DNA from: Bifidobacterium sp.
GTDB lineage: Bacteria > Actinomycetota > Actinomycetes > Actinomycetales > Bifidobacteriaceae
NCBI RefSeq assembly: GCF_022647885.1
Contig: NZ_JALCLM010000001.1
Span: 2,154,610 to 2,218,609, forward strand
DNA length: 64,000 bases
Direction: 5' to 3'
Every line of letters begins with the position of its first letter. Position 1 is the first letter of the stretch. Under the pieces are notes generated by a model, which was given only the letters and a program-made list of their open reading frames with translations, was not told the DNA's origin and ran no database searches. A program made the translations under genes and the position numbers. This document shows positions 26,963-35,386 of the stretch, piece by piece.

Positions 26963-27427
26963 TTGGCAACCAAGATTCGTCTGAAGCGTCTGGGCAAGAA
27001 GTTCTATGCCTACTACCGCATCGTGGTCGTAGATTCACGCAAAAAGCGTGACGGCAAGGTTATCGAAGAGATCGGTACATACGATCCCAACAAGCAGCCT
27101 TCATTGATCCAGATTGATTCCGAACGAGCACAGTACTGGCTCGGCGTTGGCGCACAGCCAAGCGATGCAGTATTCAATATGCTGAAGATTACCGGTGACT
27201 GGCAGAAGTTCAAGGGCCTTCCTGGTGCAGAAGGCACGTTGAAGACTCCCGAAACCGGCGCTGATGCAGAAACTCGTATTGAGCAGGCCGACAAGGAAGC
27301 ACAGAAGCTGAAGGCCGCCAAGTCTGAAGCAGATGCGAAGGTTAAGGCTGAAGCCGCAAAGGCTGCAGAAGAAGCTCCTGCACAGGAAGCCGCTGAAGCA
27401 GCATCCTCCGAAGAAGAGGCCAAGTAA
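26963..27427 (+). CDS. rpsP: 30S ribosomal protein S16 (TTG start)
   Basis: [31 protein letters not shown] is the S16 N-terminus, and [19 protein letters not shown] follows. The conserved start falls on TTG 26963, which has AGGAGAG five bases upstream; no ATG is suitable. The protein has 154 residues; beyond the ~90-residue S16 core it carries an Ala/Glu/Lys-rich tail (about 105-154) that is common in Actinobacteria. It opens the rpsP-khpA-rimM-trmD block. Confidence 0.95.
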   Translation: MATKIRLKRLGKKFYAYYRIVVVDSRKKRDGKVIEEIGTYDPNKQPSLIQIDSERAQYWLGVGAQPSDAVFNMLKITGDWQKFKGLPGAEGTLKTPETGADAETRIEQADKEAQKLKAAKSEADAKVKAEAAKAAEEAPAQEAAEAASSEEEAK

Positions 27428-27428
27428 C

Positions 27429-27662
27429 ATGCTCGCGCAGGCAGTCGAACATCTCATTAAGAACATCGTTGATTTTCCCGACGATGTCTCCGTTAAATCC
27501 AACGAGAACACCCGCGGAGAGTTGCTCCGAGTGCGTGTAAACCCTGAGGATATCGGTCGTGTTATCGGTCGTAGCGGGCGTACAGCTAATGCGATTCGTA
27601 CCGTGGCTCAGGCTTTGTCCGACCACAAAGTACGCGTCGACATTATGGATGTACGTAGGTGA
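27429..27662 (+). CDS. khpA: KH-domain RNA-binding protein KhpA
   Basis: The 77-residue protein is one KH domain: LLRVRVNPEDIGRVIGRSGRTANAIRTV contains the GxxG RNA-binding loop (IGRSGR, near 48-53). It begins one base after the rpsP stop. KhpA works with KhpB in RNA binding and cell division control in Gram-positives. The rpsP-khpA-rimM-trmD order is the standard one. Confidence 0.95.
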   Translation: MLAQAVEHLIKNIVDFPDDVSVKSNENTRGELLRVRVNPEDIGRVIGRSGRTANAIRTVAQALSDHKVRVDIMDVRR

Positions 27663-27671
27663 ACGGCTGAC

Positions 27672-28265
27672 GTGAACGAACATTACAGCAGTGACGACCC
27701 TCAGCAGCAAGAGCTACTGAGGGTTTGTCGAATCGGCAGAGCACAGGGTCTTAAGGGCGAGGTGAATGTTTTGGCATTCACTGATGAACCTGAGCGTCGC
27801 TTTGCCCCAGGCGCCACCCTTTTCACTCAAGACGGCCGTACTTTCGTGGTCTTGCGTTCCAGAAGTTTCAAACTGCGATGGATCGTACTGTTTGAAGGTG
27901 TGGAAGATCGCACGGCAGCAGAAGCTCTCAATGGCACCGAGCTCTTCTGCGAAGCAGATTCAGCAGAAACCATGGCGGAACAAGACGCATGGTATCCATC
28001 TGATCTCATCGGTTTGCAAGCGCGACTAGTTGACGGCAATACTTTTGGCCTACCTGAGAACACTCTTGTAGGAACAGTCAGCGACGTACTTGAAGGCGCT
28101 GCTCAATCCATTCTAGAAATCACCTCTCGCTCAGCCGAAGGTGATGAGGTGAAGTCCCTCGTTCCATTCGTTGATGAAATCGTCCCCGAGGTTTTTCTGG
28201 ATGAAGGCTACATCACTCTTGATCCTCCAGGCGGGCTCATCCCTGACCCGCAATCTCATAGCTAA
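27672..28265 (+). CDS. rimM: Ribosome maturation factor RimM
   Basis: RimM helps assemble the head of the 30S subunit and binds S19. The 197-residue protein has RIGRAQGLKGEVNVLAFTDEPERRF (RimM N domain) and a PRC-barrel C-terminal half (DAWYPSDLIGLQARLV; LVPFVDEIVPEVFLDEGYITLDPPGGLI). The GTG start at 27672 follows khpA by nine bases. Confidence 0.94.
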   Translation: MNEHYSSDDPQQQELLRVCRIGRAQGLKGEVNVLAFTDEPERRFAPGATLFTQDGRTFVVLRSRSFKLRWIVLFEGVEDRTAAEALNGTELFCEADSAETMAEQDAWYPSDLIGLQARLVDGNTFGLPENTLVGTVSDVLEGAAQSILEITSRSAEGDEVKSLVPFVDEIVPEVFLDEGYITLDPPGGLIPDPQSHS

Positions 28266-28486
28266 TTTCTCACCTTCACGATTATCTTCTCTCCCTGAAC
28301 TGTGCGAAACAGCACGTCAGGTGGCTCGATTTGCGGCTCCATCATGCCAAGTTCCACAGTTTCAATCCGTATGGAATGAGCAAAGTGTGCAACATGGCAT
28401 ACGACACGCCGTAAATGTAATACCTTGCGTGCTACATCGCACACTTTCAGGAAGGAAATGGCACAGTTTCAGATATGGTGAATCAT
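28266..28486. repeat. Nested inverted repeats between rimM and trmD
   Basis: CTGAACTGTGC (about 28293) faces GCACAGTTTCAG (28461-28472), and AAAGTGTGC (28382-28390) pairs with GCACACTTT (28439-28447) inside, with CACGC/GCGTG deeper still. rimM and trmD are usually adjacent, so this 221-bp spacer looks like an inserted element. It carries the GAAACTGTGC-type word also found at 16912 and 58595. Confidence 0.55.
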
Positions 28487-29305
28487 ATGCGTATCGATAT
28501 AGTCTCTGTTTTCCCCGATTATTTCCACAACCTTGATATCAGCTTGTTGGGCAAGGCACAAGAACACGGGCTACTGCAAGTTGAGACACACAACTTACGA
28601 GACTGGACTCACGATATCCATCATTCTGTGGATGATACTCCCATCGGTGGTGGGGCCGGCATGGTGATGAAACCAGAAGTGTGGGCAGATTGCCTCGATG
28701 AACTCTTAACTGTGAACAAGGGCGCAGACACTGCAACCCAACGCGAATCTTCTTCTGCCATACTGATACTTCCAAACCCGTCAGCACCGCTATTCACACA
28801 ACGTGACGCAACTGAACTCTCTCATGCAGAACATCTGATTTTCGGGTGCGGACGATACGAAGGATATGATGCCCGTCTCCCCGAGCATTATCGTCAACAA
28901 CATATCGATGTTCGGGAATATTCAATCGGCGACTATGTGCTCAATGGCGGCGAAGTCGCAGTATGCGTGATGCTTGAGGCAATTACCAGATTGTTACCTG
29001 GTTTCATGGGCAATCCCGACTCCATCATCGAGGAATCCTATACCGGCGCTCAGTCCCTGCTCGAGCATCGCCAATACACTAAACCAGCATTGTGGCGCGG
29101 CCATGAGGCACCACAGGTTCTTTTGAGCGGCGATCACGCCAAAGTTAATCGTTTCCGCAGAGATGATGCTCTAACCCGAACCAGCGAAATCAGACCGGAT
29201 CTCATTGAATCATTGAACTGTGCAGAGCTAGATAAAGCCGACCGCAAAACCCTCATAGCACTTGGCTGGGAGGTCAGCGGAGTGCACCCAAAAGCGCTCA
29301 ACTAA
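28487..29305 (+). CDS. trmD: tRNA (guanine37-N1)-methyltransferase
   Basis: TrmD methylates G37 next to the anticodon using SAM and prevents frameshifting. MRIDIVSVFPDYFHNL, the HSVDDTPIGGGAGMVMKPEVW loop, LIFGCGRYEGYDARL and YSIGDYVLNGGEVAVCVMLEAITRLLPG (trefoil-knot SAM site) are diagnostic. I start at ATG 28487, with GGTGA five bases before it; an in-frame ATG at 28475 adds four residues. Length of 272 is slightly long due to a loop near 80. Confidence 0.96.
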   Translation: MRIDIVSVFPDYFHNLDISLLGKAQEHGLLQVETHNLRDWTHDIHHSVDDTPIGGGAGMVMKPEVWADCLDELLTVNKGADTATQRESSSAILILPNPSAPLFTQRDATELSHAEHLIFGCGRYEGYDARLPEHYRQQHIDVREYSIGDYVLNGGEVAVCVMLEAITRLLPGFMGNPDSIIEESYTGAQSLLEHRQYTKPALWRGHEAPQVLLSGDHAKVNRFRRDDALTRTSEIRPDLIESLNCAELDKADRKTLIALGWEVSGVHPKALN

Positions 29306-29373
29306 GGATATACAGCTCACTGAGCTGCACGTAGCGAACTCGGTGCTTTTAGCGAGCTCTTTTCATGTAGTAC

Positions 29374-29407
29374 AACCCAGTATGTGCAGTGAACCCAGTA
29401 TGTGCAG
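29374..29407. repeat. 18-bp tandem duplication
   Basis: AACCCAGTATGTGCAG occurs at 29374-29389 and 29392-29407 with an 18-bp period, in the gap between trmD and the convergent nitroreductase gene. Confidence 0.85.
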
Positions 29408-29523
29408 CACTCGAAGCGTTGATCTTCTTCACACCACAAGAATCGGCTTATCACCAATTCTCAGTGTCTCGGAAAACCTAGAGAGTCTGTCTTCTGCTAC
29501 ACACACGGCTCACTCACGAACAA

Positions 29524-30135
29524 TCAGAGACCAATAACCTTGACACGCTCGTCAATCGGTTGCTTTTCTTTGCCCTGAGCACGTGTGGAAACTCCACCGA
29601 ATGGCATCTGAGCAATCAGACGCCATGTTGCTGGAATATCAAACTCTTCCGCAACTGCCAGGTCAATCAGCGGATTGTAATGCTGCAGGCTGCCACCCAG
29701 GCCAGCTTCGCTCAGCGCAGTCCATACCGAAAGCTGAAGCATGCCACTCGCCTGCTGGGCCCAAATTGGGAAATTCTCGGCATATGCAGCGAACTTTTCG
29801 GCAAAGCCATTCGTTACTTCGGAATCATCAAAGAAGAGTATGGTCCCCTGCCCTGCAGCGAAAGAAGTCATTTTTTGTTCAGTGGGCTCGAATGGTTGAT
29901 CTTCAGGAACCACGCCACGCAGTGCCTTACGAGTGATATCCCACAGCTTCTTGCTTGCATCACCGAACAGTACCAGTACGCGCTGCGACTGGCCATTAAA
30001 TGAGCTGGGAACCTGCAAAGCAACAGCTTTAACCAAATCAGCAACCTCTTCATTGCTTAGACTCGAGGTTTCTGTTAGAGCGTATTCCGAGTGTCTGGTG
30101 CTCAGTGCTTTGACAATACCGCTTTCGACTGCCAT
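29524..30135 (-). CDS. Nitroreductase family protein (Frm2/Hbn1-like)
   Basis: A 203-residue FMN-dependent oxidoreductase. ATG 30135 has AAGGAG five bases upstream. The start ALSTRHSEYALT, the VPSSFNGQSQRVLVLFG motif, PIWAQQASGMLQLSVWTALSEAGLGGSLQHYNPLID and the C-terminal RLIAQMPFGG are typical of the short nitroreductases related to yeast Frm2. Substrates (nitroaromatics, quinones or fatty-acid related signals) are not determined. Three ACGTCA half-sites lie upstream. It is monocistronic. Confidence 0.88.
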   Translation of the reverse strand: MAVESGIVKALSTRHSEYALTETSSLSNEEVADLVKAVALQVPSSFNGQSQRVLVLFGDASKKLWDITRKALRGVVPEDQPFEPTEQKMTSFAAGQGTILFFDDSEVTNGFAEKFAAYAENFPIWAQQASGMLQLSVWTALSEAGLGGSLQHYNPLIDLAVAEEFDIPATWRLIAQMPFGGVSTRAQGKEKQPIDERVKVIGL

Positions 30136-30152
30136 ATGAATCTCCTTATAAT

Positions 30153-30177
30153 TGACGTTTATCAACGTCATTGACGT
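30153..30177. promoter_or_regulatory. Overlapping dyads upstream of nitroreductase
   Basis: TGACGTT-TATC-AACGTCA (30153-30170) overlaps ACGTCA-T-TGACGT (30165-30177), giving three TGACGT half-sites about 20-40 bases before the start. This is a likely repressor or redox-regulator operator. Confidence 0.5.
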
Positions 30178-30300
30178 ATCTACATGTCTAAGATTAGGAT
30201 TACTTCTAACCTTTCAGCCTGTAAAGAAGCACCAAGCAACATCAGCTGTTTCACTAACATTTTGTCAGTGCCATCGCTATCATATACCTTAACTTTTTCA

Positions 30301-30921
30301 TCAAGCACGCGTATCGTCTGAGAGTTCAAAGTCTCGTTCTATGTAATACACAGCCGTTTCACCATACATTTTGTGTTGTCGCACTCCCCAACCCTGTGGA
30401 ATTTCAGGCTCAGGCGAACGCGCGGAACGCTCGACGACCAGCACACCATCTTGTTGAACGAGTCCACCATCAAGCAGCTGAGAAATCACCGATCGTATAT
30501 CATCATCGCTCAACGCATATGGTGGATCCATGAACACCACGTCAAAAGCTTTTCGCGGTACATCATCTGTCGCATGAGAGTCAGAACGTACAAAACGTTC
30601 AACCGTGTTGCGCATCACCTTCGCTGAGTCAGTCGTAAGCCATGAGGGGTTGCGTTGAAGCGCCTTCAACGATGCTGAAATCAGTGAAGCAGCTTGAGCT
30701 CCCGATTCGATGGCAAGCAGCTCATGCGCGCCACGAGACAAAGCTTCGATTCCCAAAGCTCCCGTGCCTGCGTATAGATCCAGTACTCTCGCGCCCTCGA
30801 TTTCCCCATATGATTCGAGATGTGAAAAAATCCCCTCTTTTGCTCTGTCTGTGGTTGGTCGAGTCCCTGATTTGGGAGCAGTCAACTGAAATCCCTTGAA
30901 TCTTCCCGAAACGATACGCAT
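30301..30921 (-). CDS. rsmD: 16S rRNA (guanine966-N2)-methyltransferase
   Basis: RsmD methylates G966 in helix 31 of 16S rRNA. MRIVSGRFKGFQLTAPKSGTRPTTDRAKEGIFSHL is the family start (so ATG 30921 rather than upstream codons), VLDLYAGTGALGIEALSRGA is the SAM site near 50, and DVVFMDPPYALSDDD is the catalytic DPPY near 125. The protein has 206 residues. It is followed downstream on the same strand by the nitroreductase, and recG lies upstream. Confidence 0.94.
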   Translation of the reverse strand: MRIVSGRFKGFQLTAPKSGTRPTTDRAKEGIFSHLESYGEIEGARVLDLYAGTGALGIEALSRGAHELLAIESGAQAASLISASLKALQRNPSWLTTDSAKVMRNTVERFVRSDSHATDDVPRKAFDVVFMDPPYALSDDDIRSVISQLLDGGLVQQDGVLVVERSARSPEPEIPQGWGVRQHKMYGETAVYYIERDFELSDDTRA

Positions 30922-31025
30922 ATTTCCATTATCCGATGAATACCGCCAAACTGCTACCAAAACGCCGTCACCACATCACCTCGCGCACAGAGATAACCAG
31001 CTAGTGACTCCGATTGCATAACTTA

Positions 31026-33407
31026 TCAGGTGGTAGCAAGGAAGGATTCATTACCTCGCATAAAATCCAATACTGCTCCTGCAAGCGATGTTTCTTGAGA
31101 CAGTTCGGGGTCTTTTGCTAGCAACTCAGCGGCTTGTTTACGCGCACGAACCACTACATCTGCATCCTTGACCACGCGAAGGAGCTTCAGCGATGAATGA
31201 CCGCCAGATTGGGCATCCCCAAGCACATCGCCTGCTCCACGCAATTCCAAATCAGCTTGAGCTATTGCAGTGCCGTCACTCGAATGCTCAATAATCGCCA
31301 AACGCTGAGCCGCTATAGAGTCTTGCTCTGCGCGGGAAACAAAAAATGCCCAGCTGTTAGTTCCTCCTCGACCTACACGCCCTCGTAACTGGTGCAACTG
31401 AGAAAGACCAAAACGGTCAGCATCGAACACTACGATACAACTGGCTTGGGGTACATCCACACCAACCTCAATCACTGTGGTTGCAACAAGAACTGGACTC
31501 TCTCCAAGAGCAAAATCATGCATAACCTGTTGTTTAGTCCCATCATCATCGCGTCCCGTGAGCGAGGCAATACGTATACCTTGCAACTGAGGTAAGGCCT
31601 GCAGACGCCGCTCAATTTCCTCAACTGAATGCAACGCCAGAACGCTGCTCTCCTGATCTGATTCATCAACGGGCAACAGACTCACACCCTGCGGATCTTC
31701 CTCAACTTCACTGGTGTCGTCTATACGAGGGCACACAATATACGCTCGCTCCCCAGACTCAATGCGTTGGCGAATATGAAGGAACATGCGACTCATAGTG
31801 CCACTATCAGCCTCTTGCACCACAATGGTGCGAATCGGTTTACGGCCTCCTGGCAACTCGCGCAATTCAGAAATATCTAAATCCCCAAACCACGTCAATG
31901 CTGCAGTGCGAGGTATTGGCGTTGCCGTCATGATTAACAAATGAGGTGCAATGTCGTTCTTGCGTCTCAAAGCTTCTCGCTGCTCCACGCCAAAACGATG
32001 CTGTTCATCGATAACTACTAGAGCAAGATTCGGCGCCTGAAAGGTTGTCGAGAAAGCGGCGTGCGTAGCAACAACGATGCATGGCTCGCCGCTAGCTGCT
32101 AAAGCCAGAACCTTACGACGCTGAGCCAGTCGCATACCACCGGTTAGCAGCACCACAGGAATGCTAGCTGCTGTGGTGCTTCCCGTTGTCGCTAAGGCAC
32201 TAGCTGGGAGTTTCTGGATCATTGAGGATATTGTCTGATAATGCTGTTCTGCAAGTACCTGAGTCGGTGCTACCAGAACTGCTTGATTTCCAGCATCTAC
32301 GGCCTGCAACATGGCTGCAACACAAACAACTGTCTTGCCTGAACCAACCTCGCCTTGAAGCAAGCGTTGCATAGGATATTGCTTCGCCATGTCTTGCTCA
32401 ATGGACGCTATAACTTCGCGCTGTCCACCGGTGAGATCAAACGGTAAAGAAGATATGAACTCTCGCGATAAGGTATGTTCCTCATCGAAGGGACATGCAT
32501 ACCCTGGCGTGGCACGCACTCCCTCACGGGAACGCAGGAGTGCAGTCTGAGAGATAAAAGCTTCTTCAAATCGTAGAGTTTCAATAGCCTTGGCAAACTC
32601 CGCCGCGCCAGATGGCTCGTGCATACCCACAAAAGCTTCAGCACGATGTAGCAGTCCATTAGAGACTCTGACGGGCTCGGGCAAGATATCAGGAATTGCT
32701 TTGCTGAGATCTGTTGCGGAAATCATGCGGACACCAGATGCGGAACTATCCACAGCCGCCACCTCATCTTGCGGTTCAGATGGAGAGGCTGTATGAGGCT
32801 CATTGCTATCCGACAATGTTTGCAGCATACTCACAATGGACTCATGAATGTGTTCAGATGAAATTCGCGAATTCGCGTGATACACCGGTCTTGGACGCGA
32901 TACTCGCGTCAGCCCTTCCTGAGCTGAAGCTACATCCTTCCCGACAACTAAAGTCTCTGGATGCGTAAACTGCAAACGATCATTGAAGAAGCTCGAGTCA
33001 CCCTGCACGACGAGTTGAGTACCTTGTTCCAATCTTGAACTCAGCCAATCCACAAAATGCTTCTTATAACTAAAAAACACCAAATTCGCCGATGATGGCT
33101 TTGCACCATGTTCTACAGCAAATGCCGAATCTTCAACAAGCGCTTCAACCCTGTACCCTCGCCGAGCCGCTAGAGGACGAACTCTAAGTTCTTGCACCGT
33201 GCCGGCAAAAGCAGCTGACGCCCCCACAGATATATCACGAAGAGGGAGGATAGGAACAGGATCTGCCACTCTAAATGGATAATAGGTCACAGCATCCAAA
33301 ACGGTCAGCACGCCAAGAGATTTGAGCGCTCCAACACGACGTCGGTTCGTCATCAACGAAGAAACCGTGGTGTCTAAGGAAATACTCATACCTTCTATTG
33401 TCACCAT
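31026..33407 (-). CDS. recG: ATP-dependent DNA helicase RecG
   Basis: RecG reverses stalled replication forks and branch-migrates Holliday junctions. The 793-residue protein has the wedge OB domain (VADPVPILPLRDISVG ... QLVVQGDSSFFNDRLQFTHPE, about 45-165), then helicase motifs: LLQGEVGSGKTVV (Walker A), LVVIDEQHRFGVEQR (DEQH), TATPIPRT, and VATTVIEVGVDVPQA with LRGRVGRGG (motifs V-VI). About 60 acidic residues (205-235) are inserted in the OB region. The start at 33407 has only a weak GAG upstream; ATG 33389 is an alternative. Confidence 0.95.
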   Translation of the reverse strand: MVTIEGMSISLDTTVSSLMTNRRRVGALKSLGVLTVLDAVTYYPFRVADPVPILPLRDISVGASAAFAGTVQELRVRPLAARRGYRVEALVEDSAFAVEHGAKPSSANLVFFSYKKHFVDWLSSRLEQGTQLVVQGDSSFFNDRLQFTHPETLVVGKDVASAQEGLTRVSRPRPVYHANSRISSEHIHESIVSMLQTLSDSNEPHTASPSEPQDEVAAVDSSASGVRMISATDLSKAIPDILPEPVRVSNGLLHRAEAFVGMHEPSGAAEFAKAIETLRFEEAFISQTALLRSREGVRATPGYACPFDEEHTLSREFISSLPFDLTGGQREVIASIEQDMAKQYPMQRLLQGEVGSGKTVVCVAAMLQAVDAGNQAVLVAPTQVLAEQHYQTISSMIQKLPASALATTGSTTAASIPVVLLTGGMRLAQRRKVLALAASGEPCIVVATHAAFSTTFQAPNLALVVIDEQHRFGVEQREALRRKNDIAPHLLIMTATPIPRTAALTWFGDLDISELRELPGGRKPIRTIVVQEADSGTMSRMFLHIRQRIESGERAYIVCPRIDDTSEVEEDPQGVSLLPVDESDQESSVLALHSVEEIERRLQALPQLQGIRIASLTGRDDDGTKQQVMHDFALGESPVLVATTVIEVGVDVPQASCIVVFDADRFGLSQLHQLRGRVGRGGTNSWAFFVSRAEQDSIAAQRLAIIEHSSDGTAIAQADLELRGAGDVLGDAQSGGHSSLKLLRVVKDADVVVRARKQAAELLAKDPELSQETSLAGAVLDFMRGNESFLATT

Positions 33408-33444
33408 TCAACTCGACACACACGCAATACGTCAGCCAAAACAA

Positions 33445-33544
33445 TTTGTGTAGGGATTGCTGTTGATTTCATCAGTATTCACATTGGAAATCAGCCATTT
33501 ATCAGAGCTGATATCTCATTGCTGATTACAAATCCCTACACAAG
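33445..33544. repeat. Intergenic TIR element, copy 3
   Basis: TTTGTGTAGGGATT (33445-33458) and AATCCCTACACAA (33531-33543) bound this shortest copy; the last base is G rather than A. It lies between the 3' end of rpmB and the start of recG, both on the minus strand. Confidence 0.82.
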
Positions 33545-33573
33545 TGCTAAAAGCATGCGATTTGGGCAAAATA

Positions 33574-33603
33574 ATATCCCCATGACCGAAGCCATGGGGA
33601 TAT
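33574..33603 (-). terminator. rpmB terminator
   Basis: ATATCCCCATG (33574-33584) pairs exactly with CATGGGGATAT (33593-33603); on the minus strand a TTATTTT run follows, as expected just after rpmB. Confidence 0.85.
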
Positions 33604-33626
33604 ACGCGAATGCCGCTTGGCACGAA

Positions 33627-33821
33627 TCAGGCTGCTACACGCTGAATCTTGCCTGCTTTGAGGCATTTTGCACATACGCGCACACGTACGTTCTGACCTT
33701 CAACAGTGGTGCGAACCGCCTGAAGATTCGGACGGAAGGTGCGCTTATTGCGGATATGCGAATGCGAAACGGAAAAACCGGTCTGCGGTCCCTTACCGCA
33801 CACTGCGCAACGAGCTGCCAT
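33627..33821 (-). CDS. rpmB: 50S ribosomal protein L28
   Basis: [21 protein letters not shown] is the L28 N-terminus. CAVC plus CAKC (residues 5-8 and 50-53) form the zinc-binding version. The 64-residue length is standard. The gene has its own terminator downstream. Confidence 0.97.
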   Translation of the reverse strand: MAARCAVCGKGPQTGFSVSHSHIRNKRTFRPNLQAVRTTVEGQNVRVRVCAKCLKAGKIQRVAA

Positions 33822-33974
33822 GTTGACTCCCTAGAATCGTTAACGTTCAAGTCTTTGGTATTCGTCTTGTCGACAAGCGACTGGCCGAACACACAACTTC
33901 ACTAGAATAGCGCCTCCTGCACAGATGCGCAACTCCATGTAAATCGCTGTCATTCAGAGTGCCTGTTCACAACA

Positions 33975-35048
33975 CTACGATTTCTTGTGTACCCCATCAT
34001 CCAAAGCTTCGAAAATAACGCTAGTTACGCCGCACAGCAGTCCCCCGATGACCCAAGCCATCCAGAAGGGCAGATTCAGACCAAAAAGGCTGATACTGAG
34101 AGACCCACCGAACATCACGGTAAGCGCGACGATAGTAGCCAAAATCATAATCACGCCGCAAACCGCACCGTTTATGCGCTCATATTTGCCAGATGAGTTG
34201 TGCGACGCCTGCTCCTGCTCAGATTCGCGGTTGTATTCGTTAAGATCAAGCATCCCATGGCGCACTCCAAAAAGAATGAGACAGAAGGTGCCGATGCTCA
34301 CTGCAAGCAGCAATACCGCGGTCGCTGCATTCGACCATCCTTGTGCTCCGGATTCTGTCTCAATCATGGCATCGGAGAAGATTAGTATAGCCACTCCTGC
34401 CAAGATGCAAGCAATACCGGTGACCACACCGACAGCGAGCTGTCTGGCCGACCTCGCGTGATCCTCATCTGAATAGAAGTTCTCGACGAAAGGATGTTTC
34501 CGCCTGAATTCGGCATGGCTCATTCCTGCTGGAATAATCAAAGACAAGCCGATCACGATCCCTATAAACAATATCGCGATAGCAATAAACCCCTCGATAC
34601 CATCCTCCGAAGTCCCCTCATTAAGCAATGGCAAGAAGGACGCGCCCGCGATAATCGCTGCAACACCGCAGGCGATTCTCAGCGAGAAGGATTTGCGATG
34701 AGCGTCATATCCGGTGATATCCGTCGAGAGCACGTGGGACTTCGCAGACGGCGACGCTCCCGCCGAAGCACCAAAGACAGGATGAGATGTATGGAACTCG
34801 GCCTGTACACCCTCCGTTTGCCCGTTTCCACGAATAGACTGAGGTTTGTTCACATCCCCGAGCACTAAATCATCCAAAGTGCATCCAAACAGATCACAGA
34901 TCATCAGCAGCTTATCCATCTCTGGGTATGCCTTCTCCGATTCCCATTTGGATATCGCCTGCCGCGAGACACCGAGCAACATGGCAAGCTGTTCCTGAGT
35001 CATATTCCGTTGTGAACGTAGACTCTGCAAATTGTTACTGAAGCCCAT
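33975..35048 (-). CDS. XRE-family regulator with membrane domain
   Basis: A 357-residue protein. Residues 7-60 are a Cro/C1-type helix-turn-helix (LQSLRSQRNMTQEQLAMLLGVSRQAISKWESEKAYPEMDKLL). A polar linker (70-125) leads to six or seven hydrophobic segments (about 130-350). ATG 35048 has GGGGAGGA upstream. HTH-membrane fusions of this type regulate adjacent transport genes and sense membrane state. It is divergent from a UMF1-type MFS transporter, its most likely target. GC at third positions looks higher than in the neighbours. Confidence 0.85.
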   Translation of the reverse strand: MGFSNNLQSLRSQRNMTQEQLAMLLGVSRQAISKWESEKAYPEMDKLLMICDLFGCTLDDLVLGDVNKPQSIRGNGQTEGVQAEFHTSHPVFGASAGASPSAKSHVLSTDITGYDAHRKSFSLRIACGVAAIIAGASFLPLLNEGTSEDGIEGFIAIAILFIGIVIGLSLIIPAGMSHAEFRRKHPFVENFYSDEDHARSARQLAVGVVTGIACILAGVAILIFSDAMIETESGAQGWSNAATAVLLLAVSIGTFCLILFGVRHGMLDLNEYNRESEQEQASHNSSGKYERINGAVCGVIMILATIVALTVMFGGSLSISLFGLNLPFWMAWVIGGLLCGVTSVIFEALDDGVHKKS

Positions 35049-35386
35049 GATCATTCCTCCCCATAGATACGTCCGGCGAATCTCCATCGCACTGTGCTGC
35101 ATGATGGTTCAATTCTCCCGAAATTCGCGCAATCCCGCCACCAGCTTCGGGTTGCATAGACAAAATGCAACTACTCGTTGTCCGCAACCACAGGTTGCAT
35201 CGGCATCATTACAAGCTTTTAAGAGCTATTTCCAGCCTTTTACCAAAGACTATTCATTCTCCGTTCACACCTTTTCAGCCTCATAGACACTCGCATTTGT
35301 TAGCGTGCCGAGCAGTAGCTGAACCAGCCTTAGCGCTTAGGCACCACACAGCGAACACAGCACCACTCTGTATGCAAAGGACAAGT
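35049..35386. promoter_or_regulatory. Divergent XRE/MFS intergenic region with dyads
   Basis: Of 338 bp without a gene, two dyads stand out: TTGCAT-N7-ATGCAA (35152-35170) and GCAACC-ACA-GGTTGC (35184-35198). Both contain the same GGTTGCA half-site and are good candidates for the XRE binding sites. Confidence 0.5.
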
